Shown: positions 32,450 through 42,038, counted from the first letter of the stretch. The stretch: DNA of 64,000 nt from Halorientalis salina (GCF_005049285.1 NZ_SOSC01000009.1:1-64000); one strand, 5' to 3'. Program-made: numbers and translations. Notes: generated by a model from the sequence alone, not told the origin.

Positions 32450-34155
32450 TGGTCGATCCGATCGTCCCGCCGTTCGCGTTCGTCCTGCTCGCCGCCGTCC
32501 TGCTGCCGTTCGTCGGCCGCCGGGTCGGCCACGCGCTCGGCTTGCTCGCCACGGCCGCCGTCGTCCCCTACGTCTGGTTCGTGCCGGAGGGCGCGCATCT
32601 GGCCACCCAGCTGTTCGGGTTCGACGCCGTGCTGTTCAACGTCGACGCGTTCTCCCGGCTGATGGGCCTGATCTTCGGCTTCATCGGCGCCGTCGCGGTG
32701 CTGTACTCCTGGGCCAGCGAGGCCGACGCCCCCCAGACCGCCTTCGCGCTGGGCTACGTCGGCACGAGCCTCGGCGCGGTCTTCGGCGGTGACTGGCTCT
32801 CCCTGATCTTCTTCTGGGAGCTGATGGCCGTCACCAGCACCGCCCTCGTCTGGTACCACGGCGGCCGCGCGATCCGGTCGGGCTTCCGCTACGCCATCTT
32901 CCACGGCATCGGCGGGACCCTCCTCCTCGGCGCCGTCGTCTGGCACTACGCCGAGGTCGGCTCCTTCCTCTTTACCGCCTCGCCGGATGGCCTCACGGGT
33001 GCGGTCGCGCCACTGCTGGCGGCCGTCGGCATCGGCGTCAACGTCGGCTTCGTCGGCCTCCACACCTGGCTGCCCGACACCTACCCGGCCCCGCACTTCG
33101 CCGCGAGCGTCTACCTCTGTGTCTTCACCACGAAGACCGGCGTCTACGGGATGTACCGGGCGTTCCCGAACGGCGAGATTGCCATCGCGTACATGGGCGG
33201 TCTGATGGCCGTCTTCGGCGCGAGCATGGCGCTGCTCCAGGACGACATGCGCCGCCTGCTCTCCTATCACATCCAGTCCCAGGTCGGCTACATGGTCGCC
33301 GGCGTCGGCCTCGGCGGCGCGCTGGCGACCGCCGGAGCCTTTGGCCACGTGTTCAACCACATTCTCTACAAGAGCCTCCTGTTCATGACCGTCGGCGTCG
33401 TCATCTACCGCACGGGCAAGGAGGACCTGAACGACCTCGGCGGACTGGCCCGGAAGATGCCGATCACGGCCGTCACGTTCTTCGTGGCCGCCTTCTCCAT
33501 CGCCGGCTTCCCCGGCTTCAACGGCTTCGTCTCGAAGGGGATGGTCATCGTGGCAGCCCACGAGGAACACCTCGACGTCCTCTGGTACCTGCTGTTGGCC
33601 GGCGGCGTCGGGACCTTCCTCTCCTTCATCAAACTGGGCTACTACGTCTTCCTCCACGGCGAGTACGACGGGGCGGTGCGAGACGCCAACCCCGGCCAGA
33701 GCGTCGCCATGGTCGCGACCGCCGCGCTCTGTATCGTCTACGGCCTCTACCCGCCGGCGCTGTACGCACTGTTGCCCGGATCCTTCGCCTACCACCCGTT
33801 CACCCCGGACCACCTCGCCGAAGGGTTCCTGCTGGCCGCCGCCGGGATCGTCGGGTTCGTCGTGCTCAAGACGCCGCTGAAAAAGACCGGGCTGGCTCCC
33901 GACCTCGATCGGCTGTACAATCCCGGGGTCTTCTACGGATCGCGCGGGATCGTCGTCGCCGTCACCGAGGTCTACGCCGCGGTCGACGAGGCCGTCGTCG
34001 ACCTGACTCGGAAAACGGTTCGGGCGGTCAAAGACCCGAACGGCGTCGCCGCGAGCGTGACGGGAGCCGACAGCGTCGACCTCCGGGCCGGCTTCGGCAC
34101 CAGCATCCTGCTGGTGATGGTCGCGCTGGCGCTGGCGCTGGTACTCCTGTTGTGA
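32449..34155 (+). CDS. Antiporter D-like/MnhA N-terminal-like subunit, third copy
   Basis: A 568-residue NuoL/NuoM-family protein. TM5 Glu (FFWELMAVTSTALV) and TM8 Lys (VFTTKTGVYGMYR) are kept, but at the TM7 lysine position the sequence reads GVNVGFVGLHTWLPDTY, with Asn for Lys. The C-terminal soluble segment (about 480-540) is followed by a final helix. ATG 32449 overlaps the preceding stop (TGATG). It ends the operon; the convergent beta-propeller gene begins 7 nt later. Confidence 0.88.
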   Translation: MVDPIVPPFAFVLLAAVLLPFVGRRVGHALGLLATAAVVPYVWFVPEGAHLATQLFGFDAVLFNVDAFSRLMGLIFGFIGAVAVLYSWASEADAPQTAFALGYVGTSLGAVFGGDWLSLIFFWELMAVTSTALVWYHGGRAIRSGFRYAIFHGIGGTLLLGAVVWHYAEVGSFLFTASPDGLTGAVAPLLAAVGIGVNVGFVGLHTWLPDTYPAPHFAASVYLCVFTTKTGVYGMYRAFPNGEIAIAYMGGLMAVFGASMALLQDDMRRLLSYHIQSQVGYMVAGVGLGGALATAGAFGHVFNHILYKSLLFMTVGVVIYRTGKEDLNDLGGLARKMPITAVTFFVAAFSIAGFPGFNGFVSKGMVIVAAHEEHLDVLWYLLLAGGVGTFLSFIKLGYYVFLHGEYDGAVRDANPGQSVAMVATAALCIVYGLYPPALYALLPGSFAYHPFTPDHLAEGFLLAAAGIVGFVVLKTPLKKTGLAPDLDRLYNPGVFYGSRGIVVAVTEVYAAVDEAVVDLTRKTVRAVKDPNGVAASVTGADSVDLRAGFGTSILLVMVALALALVLLL

Positions 34156-34161
34156 CGACGC

Positions 34162-35517
34162 TCAGTCGTTCTCGGAACCGAATCGGCGAGCGGCGATCAG
34201 GCTGCCGCCCAGTGCAGTAACGGTCGACCAGACGCCAAAGCCCGGCCCGTCACCGCTCGACGTCGTCGACCCGGTGTCAGCCGTCGACGTCGAGGACGGT
34301 TCGACCGAGGCCTGGGACTCGGACTCTGCCGTCGCCTCTCCGGCCGTAGCTTCGGTCATTGTCGTCGCTTCCGTCGTCTCGAACTGTATCGGACCCGATT
34401 CGTCCGCCCAGACGTGGTGGTGACCGAGCGTCCCCAGTTCGACCCGAGAGCCCTCGCTGGATTGGTCGTGGTCAGTACCGAGCGCGTGCAGCGTGCCGTC
34501 GGTCGTGCCCGCGTAGACGGTTCCATCCACGACCGTCGGCGAGGGGACATCCGCGCCCGTGGCCTCTGTAGCCCACCGCTCGTCGCCGCTGTCGGCTTCG
34601 ATCGCGTAGACGCTGTCACCGCCGCCCACGTAGACGACGCCGCCGGCAACCGTGGGTGACGAGTACACGCGTCCACCGGCATCGAAGCGCCACTCCTCGT
34701 CGCCGCCCTCGGCGTCGATGGCGTAGACGTTGTCGTCGTTACAGCCGACGTAGACGGTGCCGTCGGCGACCGTCGGCGTGGACTGGACGCCGCGGTCGGT
34801 CGGGAACCGCCACAACTCGTCGCCGCTCTCGGCGTCGAGGGCGTATAGGTCGCCGCTACCGCTCCCGACGTAGAGCGCACCGTTCGCGACCGTCGGTGCG
34901 CCGGGGCTGTCGATTCCCGTGCGCCACTGTTCATCGCCGCTTTCGAGGTCGAACGCGTAGAGATTGTCGTCGCCGCTTCCGACGTAGACAGTGCCGTCCA
35001 CGACCGTCGGCGTGTCCCACCCCAGGACACTGTCGACTCGCCACTGTTCCTCGCCGTCGGTCGCCGACACCACGACCAGGTCGCTCTCGGTGCCGACGAC
35101 GATTCGTCCGTCCGCGACCGTCGGCGCGGTAAAGGCACTCCCGCCGCCGAGACCGGTCTGCCACAGTTCCTCGCCGGTCTCGGCGTCCACCGCGGTCACG
35201 TCTATTGCGGCGACGAAGACGGTCCCGTCGACGACCGACGGCGTCGGGAACGACTCCTGGGACCGGATGTCGACGTTCCAGCGCTCGTCGCCGCTTTCGG
35301 CGTCGACGGCGTACAACCCGTCGCCGCTGCCCCCGATGTACACCGTGCCGTCGACGACCGTCGGCGAGGAGGTCCGACTTCCCACGTCGAACTGCCACCG
35401 CTCGTCGCCGGCCGCCGCCGACTGCGCGCTCGCGCTGCCGGTCACACCGATACCTGCCAGTCCGATGCCTGCCATCATACCGGTTCGGAGTATCTCTCGT
35501 CGAGACAGTCGCGACAT
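34162..35517 (-). CDS. Secreted PQQ-like beta-propeller protein with Tat signal and PGF-CTERM anchor
   Basis: A 451-residue exported protein. The N-terminus has a twin-arginine motif (SRREILRTG) and a hydrophobic stretch ending SASA. Then come about eight repeats of the PQQ/WD-like type (GDERWQFDVGS, TVVDGTVYIGG, YAVDAESGDERW) forming a beta-propeller. After a Thr/Ser-rich stalk the C-terminus is GDGPGFGVWSTV plus a helix and RRFGSEND, a PGF-CTERM signal processed by archaeosortase for lipid attachment. Ligand unknown; PQQ-binding residues are not evident. Confidence 0.88.
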   Translation of the reverse strand: MSRLSRREILRTGMMAGIGLAGIGVTGSASAQSAAAGDERWQFDVGSRTSSPTVVDGTVYIGGSGDGLYAVDAESGDERWNVDIRSQESFPTPSVVDGTVFVAAIDVTAVDAETGEELWQTGLGGGSAFTAPTVADGRIVVGTESDLVVVSATDGEEQWRVDSVLGWDTPTVVDGTVYVGSGDDNLYAFDLESGDEQWRTGIDSPGAPTVANGALYVGSGSGDLYALDAESGDELWRFPTDRGVQSTPTVADGTVYVGCNDDNVYAIDAEGGDEEWRFDAGGRVYSSPTVAGGVVYVGGGDSVYAIEADSGDERWATEATGADVPSPTVVDGTVYAGTTDGTLHALGTDHDQSSEGSRVELGTLGHHHVWADESGPIQFETTEATTMTEATAGEATAESESQASVEPSSTSTADTGSTTSSGDGPGFGVWSTVTALGGSLIAARRFGSEND

Positions 35518-35564
35518 CGACCTGTCGTACTACCGGATAGATTCTAAGAATATCGGTTCGTTCG

Positions 35565-36734
35565 TCACGACAGGACGGCCGCCAGTTCCTCGGCGACACG
35601 CCCGCCGAGTCCGGCTTTGCTCCCCGCGTATTCCTCGACGCTGTCGTCCCCGACCAGGAGGACCGTCGTTTCGGTCTCGCCCATCACGTCGGCGTGGTTG
35701 CCGACGACAAAGGCCAGTCCGGCGCGGTCCATCGTCTCCCGGGCGCGCTCGACGAGCATGTCCTCGCCACCCTCGGTCTCGACCTTGAAGCCGACGATGG
35801 GGAGCTCGGGGTGTTCCTCGCGGACGGTGTCGATGAGTTTCGGCGTCGGCGAGAGGTCCAGCGTCAGGGTCTCCTGACCCGATTTGATCTTCTCACCGGC
35901 GGCCTCGACGGTGTAATCGGAGATGGCGGCCGCCGAAATCAGGGCGTCGGCGTCGTCGGCGTGAGCCAGGACGCCATCCAGCATTTCGGCGGCGCTCTCG
36001 GCGTGTTCGACGGTGGCGTAGTGGCACTCCTCGGCGTACCGGTCGGCGTCGTGAACGAGCGTCACGTCGGCCCCGCGGACGTAGCAGGCCTTCGCCACGG
36101 CGCGGCCGGTCTTGCCCGACGCGCGGTTCGAGAGCGTCCGAACGGGATCGACCGACTCCGTCGTCGCGCCGCTCGTGACGACGACGTGCTCGCCGGCGAG
36201 CGAATCGGGCGTCGTCGCGCGTGCGACCTCGGTGACGATGGCGTCCTCGGAAGCGATCTTGGCTTTCTCCTCTTCGATCCGCGGGTCGACGAACTGCACG
36301 CCCCAGGACTCGACCCGGTCGATGGCATCGAGGACGCCCGGGTGGTCGTACATCGGTTCGTGCATCGCGGGGGCGACGACGACGGGCACGTCAGCACCCA
36401 GCGCGGTCGTCGCACAGGTCGTGACCGGCGTGTCGTCGACGGCGGCGGCGATCTTCCCGACGGTGTTTGCGGTCGCCGGAGCGACGAGGAACACGTCGGC
36501 CCACTCGTCGCGACCGCAGAGTTCGACGTGTTCGACGCTCCCGGTGATCTCGGTGACGACGGGGTTGTCGGTCGCGAACTCCACGGCCCAGGGGTGGACG
36601 ATCCCCTGTGCGCTCTCGGTCATCACGCCGCGAACGGTCGCGCCGCGGCGACGGAGTTCGTGGGCGAGTTCGACCGTCTTCACTGCCGCGATGGAACCCG
36701 ACACCCCGAGCGCGACGTGTACTCCCTCCAGCAT
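35565..36734 (-). CDS. coaBC: Bifunctional phosphopantothenoylcysteine decarboxylase / phosphopantothenate-cysteine ligase CoaBC
   Basis: A 389-residue coenzyme A biosynthesis enzyme. The N-terminal flavoprotein half (about 1-175) has GSIAAVKTVELAHELRRRG, PATANTVGKIAAAVDD and the catalytic APAMHEPMYDHP. The C-terminal ligase half has VTSGATTESVDPVRTLSNRA with SGKTGRAVAKA for nucleotide binding, and EKIKSG. It converts 4'-phosphopantothenate plus Cys to 4'-phosphopantetheine with CTP. Start at ATG 36734. Confidence 0.95.
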   Translation of the reverse strand: MLEGVHVALGVSGSIAAVKTVELAHELRRRGATVRGVMTESAQGIVHPWAVEFATDNPVVTEITGSVEHVELCGRDEWADVFLVAPATANTVGKIAAAVDDTPVTTCATTALGADVPVVVAPAMHEPMYDHPGVLDAIDRVESWGVQFVDPRIEEEKAKIASEDAIVTEVARATTPDSLAGEHVVVTSGATTESVDPVRTLSNRASGKTGRAVAKACYVRGADVTLVHDADRYAEECHYATVEHAESAAEMLDGVLAHADDADALISAAAISDYTVEAAGEKIKSGQETLTLDLSPTPKLIDTVREEHPELPIVGFKVETEGGEDMLVERARETMDRAGLAFVVGNHADVMGETETTVLLVGDDSVEEYAGSKAGLGGRVAEELAAVLS

Positions 36735-36758
36735 CGTCTCACGCTTCTTCCGGCCGGG

Positions 36759-36765
36759 GTAAATT
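36759..36765 (-). promoter_or_regulatory. TATA box of coaBC
   Basis: On the minus strand aatttac lies 25-31 nt before ATG 36734, giving a leaderless mRNA. Confidence 0.5.
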
Positions 36766-36862
36766 CCTGTGGGTCGGGACCGCTCTCGACCGGCCCCGTT
36801 TAAAAGAACCTTGTATGTGTCCGAGAAGCTTTAGTAGGGTCGACTTCGCAGACCTTGACGCT

Positions 36863-37366
36863 ATGACGGACGATATCGTCTTTCCGAGTCAGGCGTGGTT
36901 CGACGAGTACAAAAACAAGGTCAACGAGGACGAGGAGTACGCCGACGTCTCCGAGGGATGGGGCGTCGACTTCAACGGCGACTTCATCTTCAAGATGACG
37001 GACATGCCCATCGACGACATCGACCTGGACGCGCTGCCGGCGGACCTCCAGGACGAACTCGACACGTACGTCGACGGCGGGACCGGCCAGGCCTTCGTCG
37101 GCCTGGAGGACGGCGAGTGTAGCGAGGCCTATCTCATCGAGTCGGACGACGAGGTCGAGCAAGGGTTCGTCCTCACGGGCACCTACGACAACTGGGTCGA
37201 ACTGATCCGCGGCAACATCGGTGCGGTCGACGGGCTGATGTCCGGGAAGTTCGAGCTCGACGGCGACATGCAGAAGGTCCTGCAGTACTCCGACGCCGCC
37301 ACCCTCCTGACCGAGGACGCCGGCAAGGTCGAGGCAGTCTTCGCCCACGAAGAGTACGCGAAATAG
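36863..37366 (+). CDS. SCP2 sterol-binding-like domain protein
   Basis: A 167-residue acidic soluble protein. The SCP2-like fold is suggested by YADVSEGWGVDFNGDFIFKM, VDGGTGQAFVGLEDGE, VLTGTYDNWVELIRGNIGAV and the end region LMSGKFELDGDMQKVLQY, which match putative sterol carrier proteins. It could bind a lipid or fatty-acyl ligand; no enzymatic role is visible. Two TATA candidates (gtttaaaag near 36798 and gctttag near 36828) precede ATG 36863. Confidence 0.78.
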   Translation: MTDDIVFPSQAWFDEYKNKVNEDEEYADVSEGWGVDFNGDFIFKMTDMPIDDIDLDALPADLQDELDTYVDGGTGQAFVGLEDGECSEAYLIESDDEVEQGFVLTGTYDNWVELIRGNIGAVDGLMSGKFELDGDMQKVLQYSDAATLLTEDAGKVEAVFAHEEYAK

Positions 37367-37434
37367 ACCGACCAGGTCACCACTGACCGCGCCTGAACCC
37401 TGAGGGGGTGGGCGCGCTGTCTTCGGTTTTCCTC

Positions 37435-37896
37435 CTACGGTGCGTACGTGCCTTCGAGCGTCGCGTCCGCGAGCACGTGCCCCGTCATCGCGTCGTGGAG
37501 CGCGTCCTTGTCGGCGGCCGACGACAGGTCCAGCGTCGTATCCAGCGCGTAGCCCATGAACCGATAGGTGTGCTCCCGATCCGGCGGGTTCGGGCCGCCG
37601 TAGCCGTGTTCACCGTAGTCGTTCTGGCCCTCGACTGCGCCCTCGGCGTCCGCCGACCAGTCCTCGGGGATCTCCTCGGTGTCCGGGTCGACGTTCCAGA
37701 CGAGCCAGTGGTCCCAGATCTTCCCCGCTGGCTCCTCGGCGTCCGGATCGTCGACGATCAGGACCAGCGACTCTGCCTCGTCGGGGACGCCCGTGATCGA
37801 AAGCGGCGGGTTGACGTTCGCCTCGGTGTATCCGTACTGCTCGGGAATCGGCTCGCCGTCCTCGAACGCGGGACTGGAGAGCTGTAAGTCTGGCAT
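37435..37896 (-). CDS. YbhB/YbcL-family (PEBP, Raf kinase inhibitor-like) protein
   Basis: A 153-residue phosphatidylethanolamine-binding-protein fold. Hallmarks are LVLIVDDPDAEE, IWDHWLVWNVDP and the anion pocket YGGPNPPDREHTYRFMGYAL. In prokaryotes the role is unclear; ligand binding or inhibition of other enzymes is proposed. ATG 37896 is chosen because the upstream in-frame extension is not family-like. Confidence 0.9.
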   Translation of the reverse strand: MPDLQLSSPAFEDGEPIPEQYGYTEANVNPPLSITGVPDEAESLVLIVDDPDAEEPAGKIWDHWLVWNVDPDTEEIPEDWSADAEGAVEGQNDYGEHGYGGPNPPDREHTYRFMGYALDTTLDLSSAADKDALHDAMTGHVLADATLEGTYAP

Positions 37897-38143
37897 GGGA
37901 TCGACCTCACTCTCGTCGTTCGACCGGCAGCGAAAAGAAACTACAGGGCCGGTTCGGGCCAACGCCCTCACCGGGAGACTCGCGGGTCGTTCCTCTCACG
38001 GGCCTCGCCCGTTCGAGCAGCGTTCGAAGACCGCTCACTCCCCGCTCGTACGTTCCGAGACGCTCCCTCTCGGTCGCGTCTCGCGTCAGTCGTCGGCTAC
38101 TCGCCGCCGATCGCGGTTCGACACGCACAGCGGTCCTCACCCA

Positions 38144-39688
38144 TCAATCGTCGGCGATGACCTGCCCCGGTTCGTTCGCGATCAGCCGATCGATCGCGTC
38201 GACCATGGCCTCGACCGACGCACGGGTGATGTCGGCGTCGGAGACGGCCACGGTCACCGAGTTGTCGCCCCGCGACATCACGACTTCGACGGTGACGACG
38301 GCGTCCGTCCCGCCGGTGATGGCGTCGACGTGGTAGGAATCGAGCGAGGCATCGGCGGCGTGCCCGAGCGCTTCCTGCACTGCTTGCACGGCGGCGTCGA
38401 CCGGACCGGACCCGGTGCCGGAGGCGACGCGTTCCTCGCCGTCGATCTCGACGCGGACGCTGGCTGTCGGGGTGCCAGACCCGCTCGCGGCGGTCATCTC
38501 CAGGAGCCTGACGCGGCGGTCGCGGTCCTGACCGATGACCTCCTCGGCGATGGTCAGCAGGTCGGCGTCGGTGACGCGCTTGCCCCGATCGCCGATGGCC
38601 TTGACCCGCTGGACGATTTCGCCGATTTCGTCCTCGTCGGCCTCGAAGCCGTGTTCCTCCAGTGCGGCCTTCACGCCGGCTGCCCCGGCGTGTTTCCCGA
38701 GAACGAGCCGGCGTTCGCGCCCGACCTTCTCGGGCGGGTAGGGCTCGTACATCGTGTCGTCTTTGAGCGTGCCATCGGTGTGGATACCCGACTCGTGGGT
38801 GAAGGCGTTCTCCCCGATGACGGCCTTGTTCGGGGCCAGGGGCACGCCCGTCGTGTTCGAGATGAGTTCGGCCAGCGGGTACACTTCCGAGAGGTCCATC
38901 GGCTCGACGCCGTAGCCGTGGTCCAGGGCGATGGCGACCTCTTCTAACGCGACGTTGCCCGCGCGCTCGCCGATGCCGTTGATCGTACCGTGGACCAGGT
39001 CCGCGCCCGCGGCGACGGACACGAGGGCGTTCGTGACGGCCATTCCGAGGTCGTCGTGGGTGTGCGTGCTCGTCGGGCCGAGTTCGGTCATCGGCTTGAT
39101 CCGTTCGAGCGTCTCGTCGGGCGTCGCGTGGCCGACGGTGTCGGCGTAACAGATGCGGTCGGCACCGGCGTCCATCGACGCGGCCATCAGCTCCGTGAGG
39201 TAGTCGGGGTCGGCGCGAGAGCCGTCCTCGCCGATGACCTCGACCCAGAGGTCGTGGTCCTTGGCGTATTCGACCAGTTCGGCCGTGTTCTCGATGTTGT
39301 CTTCGTGGGTGGTCCCGACCTTCTCCTCGATGTGTTTGTCGCTGCCCGGCACGACGATGGTGACGCCGTCGACGTCACAGTCGAGCGCGAGGTCGATGTC
39401 GTTCCGAATCCCGCGACAGAAACTCGTGATCGTCGCGTCCAGGTCCAGGTTCGTCACGCGCCGGATCGTCTCGCGCTCGCCGGAGCCGGTACAGGCGCTA
39501 CCGGCCTCGATGAAGTCGATCTCGGCGTCGTCGAGTTTCCTCGCGATGCGGGCTTTCTCCTCGGGCGTCAGCGAGACGCCGGGAGCCTGCTCGCCGTCGC
39601 GCAGCGTCGTGTCCAGGAACTGTACGTCCTCTACCGATGCGAGGTCCGTCGTGTCGGGATGTCGCCCGAAGAAACGATTCTGAGTCAC
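38144..39688 (-). CDS. cimA: (R)-citramalate synthase / 2-isopropylmalate synthase family enzyme
   Basis: A 514-residue acetyl-CoA-dependent DRE-TIM enzyme. Catalytic barrel (about 25-290): FLDTTLRDGEQAPGVSLTPE, FIEAGSACTGSGERE, RICYADTVGHATPDE and STHTHDDLGMAVTNAL with the metal-binding His pair, then GIGERAGNVALEEVAIAL. The C-terminal LeuA regulatory domain (about 385-505) senses Leu or Ile. It makes citramalate (isoleucine) or isopropylmalate (leucine); the two cannot be separated reliably by eye. GTG (complement of 39686-39688) is taken as the start. Confidence 0.88.
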   Translation of the reverse strand: MTQNRFFGRHPDTTDLASVEDVQFLDTTLRDGEQAPGVSLTPEEKARIARKLDDAEIDFIEAGSACTGSGERETIRRVTNLDLDATITSFCRGIRNDIDLALDCDVDGVTIVVPGSDKHIEEKVGTTHEDNIENTAELVEYAKDHDLWVEVIGEDGSRADPDYLTELMAASMDAGADRICYADTVGHATPDETLERIKPMTELGPTSTHTHDDLGMAVTNALVSVAAGADLVHGTINGIGERAGNVALEEVAIALDHGYGVEPMDLSEVYPLAELISNTTGVPLAPNKAVIGENAFTHESGIHTDGTLKDDTMYEPYPPEKVGRERRLVLGKHAGAAGVKAALEEHGFEADEDEIGEIVQRVKAIGDRGKRVTDADLLTIAEEVIGQDRDRRVRLLEMTAASGSGTPTASVRVEIDGEERVASGTGSGPVDAAVQAVQEALGHAADASLDSYHVDAITGGTDAVVTVEVVMSRGDNSVTVAVSDADITRASVEAMVDAIDRLIANEPGQVIADD

Positions 39689-39779
39689 CGTCTGTCCACT
39701 TCCATCAGTTCGAACCGAGAATTTCGCGGCCAGCCGCCTTGCGGCGACTTCCTCTATCCTCCGTGTCGTATTCCGACAT
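39685..39779 (-). other. Two overlapping leader ORFs upstream of the citramalate/isopropylmalate synthase gene
   Basis: ATG 39779 opens a 24-codon frame (MSEYDTEDRGSRRKAAGREI...) whose TGA overlaps the ATG of a 6-codon frame MEVDRR (39705-39685); its TGA in turn overlaps the GTG start of the synthase (GTGA). The 24-codon frame contains a 7-bp hairpin with a GCAA tetraloop (about 39731-39748). TATA-like sequences lie 20-40 nt upstream of 39779, so the mRNA could start there. Confidence 0.35.
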
Positions 39780-39870
39780 GGCTGGGTAGGTGTAGGGGAA
39801 TACGTACCCATTAATCTATCTCTTTGCCAGCCTGCGCGAAAATCGGCCGACAGCACCGTCGCGGCCGGCG

Positions 39871-40293
39871 TCAGGCCGCCGCTTCGGCGTCGGTCTCGGA
39901 GCCGGGCGCGGACTCGCCGTCTTCGATAACGACCGTATCGCCCACCTCGACGCCCTCGGCGGCCCCCTTCGGGAGTTCGATGATCGTATCAGCCCTGGCA
40001 GCACCGATCCCGGTCCACGGCGAAAGTGTCGTCTTCTTGACAACCTCGTCCTCGCGGAGCCAGAGCACGTCCAGGGGCATCCGGACGAACAGCATGTGGA
40101 TGTACTGCCGGGGAATCGTATCGAACAGCCTGTGTAAGAAGTCCGGGTCGTGGAAGTGAAAGACCAGCGCGTAGTCGTCGGGGATCGACGACCGCCCCAT
40201 CAGGCCCTTGGTCTTCTCGCCGAACGACTCGGCGACGTCGACGTCCGTCGCCAGCGCCCGGCGGTCACCGGCCGGGTCGTGTACGACGCGCAT
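39871..40293 (-). CDS. DUF192 family protein
   Basis: A 140-residue soluble protein with the DUF192 signatures: KTKGLMGRSSIPDDYALVF, HMLFVRMPLDVLWL, VVKKTTLSPWTG, and ADTIIELPKGAAEGVEVGD. Haloarchaeal members lack a signal peptide, as here; the family's function is unknown. ATG 40293 lies about 25-35 nt after a T-rich aatctttttga, which also acts as a T5 terminator for the transducer gene behind it. Confidence 0.88.
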   Translation of the reverse strand: MRVVHDPAGDRRALATDVDVAESFGEKTKGLMGRSSIPDDYALVFHFHDPDFLHRLFDTIPRQYIHMLFVRMPLDVLWLREDEVVKKTTLSPWTGIGAARADTIIELPKGAAEGVEVGDTVVIEDGESAPGSETDAEAAA

Positions 40294-40317
40294 ACCAGTC
40301 CGGTCGAGCCGTCCTGT

Positions 40318-40328
40318 CAAAAAGATTT
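40318..40328 (-). terminator. T-rich element between the transducer stop and the DUF192 start
   Basis: aatctttttga on the minus strand follows the transducer stop by about 7-17 nt and holds a T5 run. It also lies at TATA distance from ATG 40293, so it may serve as both terminator and promoter. Confidence 0.4.
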
Positions 40329-40334
40329 GGCCAG

Positions 40335-42038
40335 TCAGTCGTCGCTTCGCGGCGTGGCCGGGTCGGGCCGGTCGGTGATCACCGTCGCGCCGTCGTCGTC
40401 GCTGGGAATCTGGAAGCGTTCGACGAGCCCCTGCAACTCCGCCGCGTCGGCGTTGAGCGTGCGGACCTGCTCGACGGCGTTCGAGACCGAGGCCGTCTGC
40501 TCCTGTGCGGCGGCGGCGACGTTTTCGGCTTCGGCCGTGGTCTGCTCGCTGATCGACGCCACGTCGTCGACCATCCGAACGACCTGCTGGGTGGTCTCGG
40601 CCTGTTCGTCCGTCGCCGTCGAGATCTCCTGGACGCTCGTGTTGAGGTCGCCGACGACCTCGACGATGTCCTCGAAGTCGCGCAGCGTCTCCTCGATAGT
40701 GGTGATACTGCCGGACACCTGTTCGTTCATCGCGCGCACCCCGTCGACGGCCTCGCGGGACTCGGCCTGAATCTCGTCGATGAGCTCTGACACCTCGTCG
40801 GCCGAGGCACGGGTCTCGTCGGCCAGGTTCTTCACCTCGTCCGCGACGACGGCGAAGCCGTCACCATCGGCACCGGTGCGGGCGGCCTCGATCGAGGCGT
40901 TCAGCGCGAGCATGTTCGTCTCCTCGGCGATCTCTTCGATGAACGAGACGATCTGGTCGATCTCGTCGATGCGCTCGACGAGCGCCTCGACCTCGTCGGC
41001 GGTCCGCCCGATCCGCTCCTCGACGTCGTCGAGTTCGTCGATGGCGTCGACGGCGGCGTCCCGTCCGGATCGTCCCCGCTCGGCGGCCGCCTCCGCGGTC
41101 GTGGCGACCTCGTCGGCCGAGGCGGCGATCTCCTCGACCGTCGCCGAGAGGGTGTTCATCTCGGTCGCGATGGTCTGGAGTTGCTCGCTCTGGCTCGCGG
41201 CCCCCTGAGAGATCTCGTCGGTCGAGTCCGCGACCTCCTCGCTCGCGACGTTGATCTCGTCCATCGAGATCTCCAGATCGTTGCTCGCGTCCGCGACCGA
41301 GTGTGCGAACTCGGCCACGTCGCTGATCGTCGCACCGAGCGTCCCGAGCAACTCGTTGTAGTTCTCGACGACCGTCCGGTGGCGGTCGTTGTCGGCGTCG
41401 AGATCGAGCGTGGCCGTCAGATCGCCGTCGCGTGCCTCCTCGGTCACGTCGCCGAAGGCGTCGGCCATCGACTCCAGGTTCTGGGAGCGCTGTTCGAGTT
41501 CAGTCGTCATCGACTCCAGTTCCGTCGTGTACTCCTGGAGGCTGTCGGCCATCGTCGCCATGGACTCACCGAACTCGCCGGGCACGTCCTCGTCCAGCGC
41601 CGGGTCCTCGAAATCCTGGCGCGCCAGGGCGTCGGCTTGCCTGTCGACGGTCCCGAGGTACTCGCTCATCGAGACGAAGGCGTTCGTCAGCCGGCCGACC
41701 TCGTCTCGCTGATCCAGCCGCGACACCTCCGCGTCGAGGTCGCCGGCGGCGATCGACGTCGCCGCCTCGTCGAGTCGAACGAGCGGGTCGACGAAATCCA
41801 CCCGCGTGATCAACAGCGTGTTCACGAACGCGACCGTGGCCGCGAGCATGAGCGAAGCGACCAGCACGATCCGAATCGTGCCCGAGAGCACGAACGGGAG
41901 CACGGCCTGCCCCAGGGAGATCGAAAACTGGATCGCCACCGCCGCGACGATCTTCCGCTCTACGGATTCGGTGACGCCGAGCAGATCCATCGTCCCCCAC
42001 AACAGATCCTGATATGTCTCGAATACAGCGTGGCTCAT
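40335..42038 (-). CDS. Methyl-accepting chemotaxis transducer
   Basis: A 567-residue signal transducer. Two N-terminal membrane helices (about 28-52 and 58-80) have almost no periplasmic loop, so it probably senses membrane or internal signals or takes its input from a partner. A HAMP domain follows ([20 protein letters not shown]), then a long coiled coil, with the CheA-contact tip [20 protein letters not shown] and [20 protein letters not shown]. It passes the signal to CheA/CheW to bias the archaellum. A TATA (atttaaac, 42063-42070) is about 25-32 nt upstream. Confidence 0.92.
   Translation of the reverse strand: MSHAVFETYQDLLWGTMDLLGVTESVERKIVAAVAIQFSISLGQAVLPFVLSGTIRIVLVASLMLAATVAFVNTLLITRVDFVDPLVRLDEAATSIAAGDLDAEVSRLDQRDEVGRLTNAFVSMSEYLGTVDRQADALARQDFEDPALDEDVPGEFGESMATMADSLQEYTTELESMTTELEQRSQNLESMADAFGDVTEEARDGDLTATLDLDADNDRHRTVVENYNELLGTLGATISDVAEFAHSVADASNDLEISMDEINVASEEVADSTDEISQGAASQSEQLQTIATEMNTLSATVEEIAASADEVATTAEAAAERGRSGRDAAVDAIDELDDVEERIGRTADEVEALVERIDEIDQIVSFIEEIAEETNMLALNASIEAARTGADGDGFAVVADEVKNLADETRASADEVSELIDEIQAESREAVDGVRAMNEQVSGSITTIEETLRDFEDIVEVVGDLNTSVQEISTATDEQAETTQQVVRMVDDVASISEQTTAEAENVAAAAQEQTASVSNAVEQVRTLNADAAELQGLVERFQIPSDDDGATVITDRPDPATPRSDD

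Noticed and set aside
37897-38143. Possible gene between the PEBP and citramalate synthase genes
   Set aside because: 247 bp with frames lacking acidic haloarchaeal composition and no motifs; treated as spacer.
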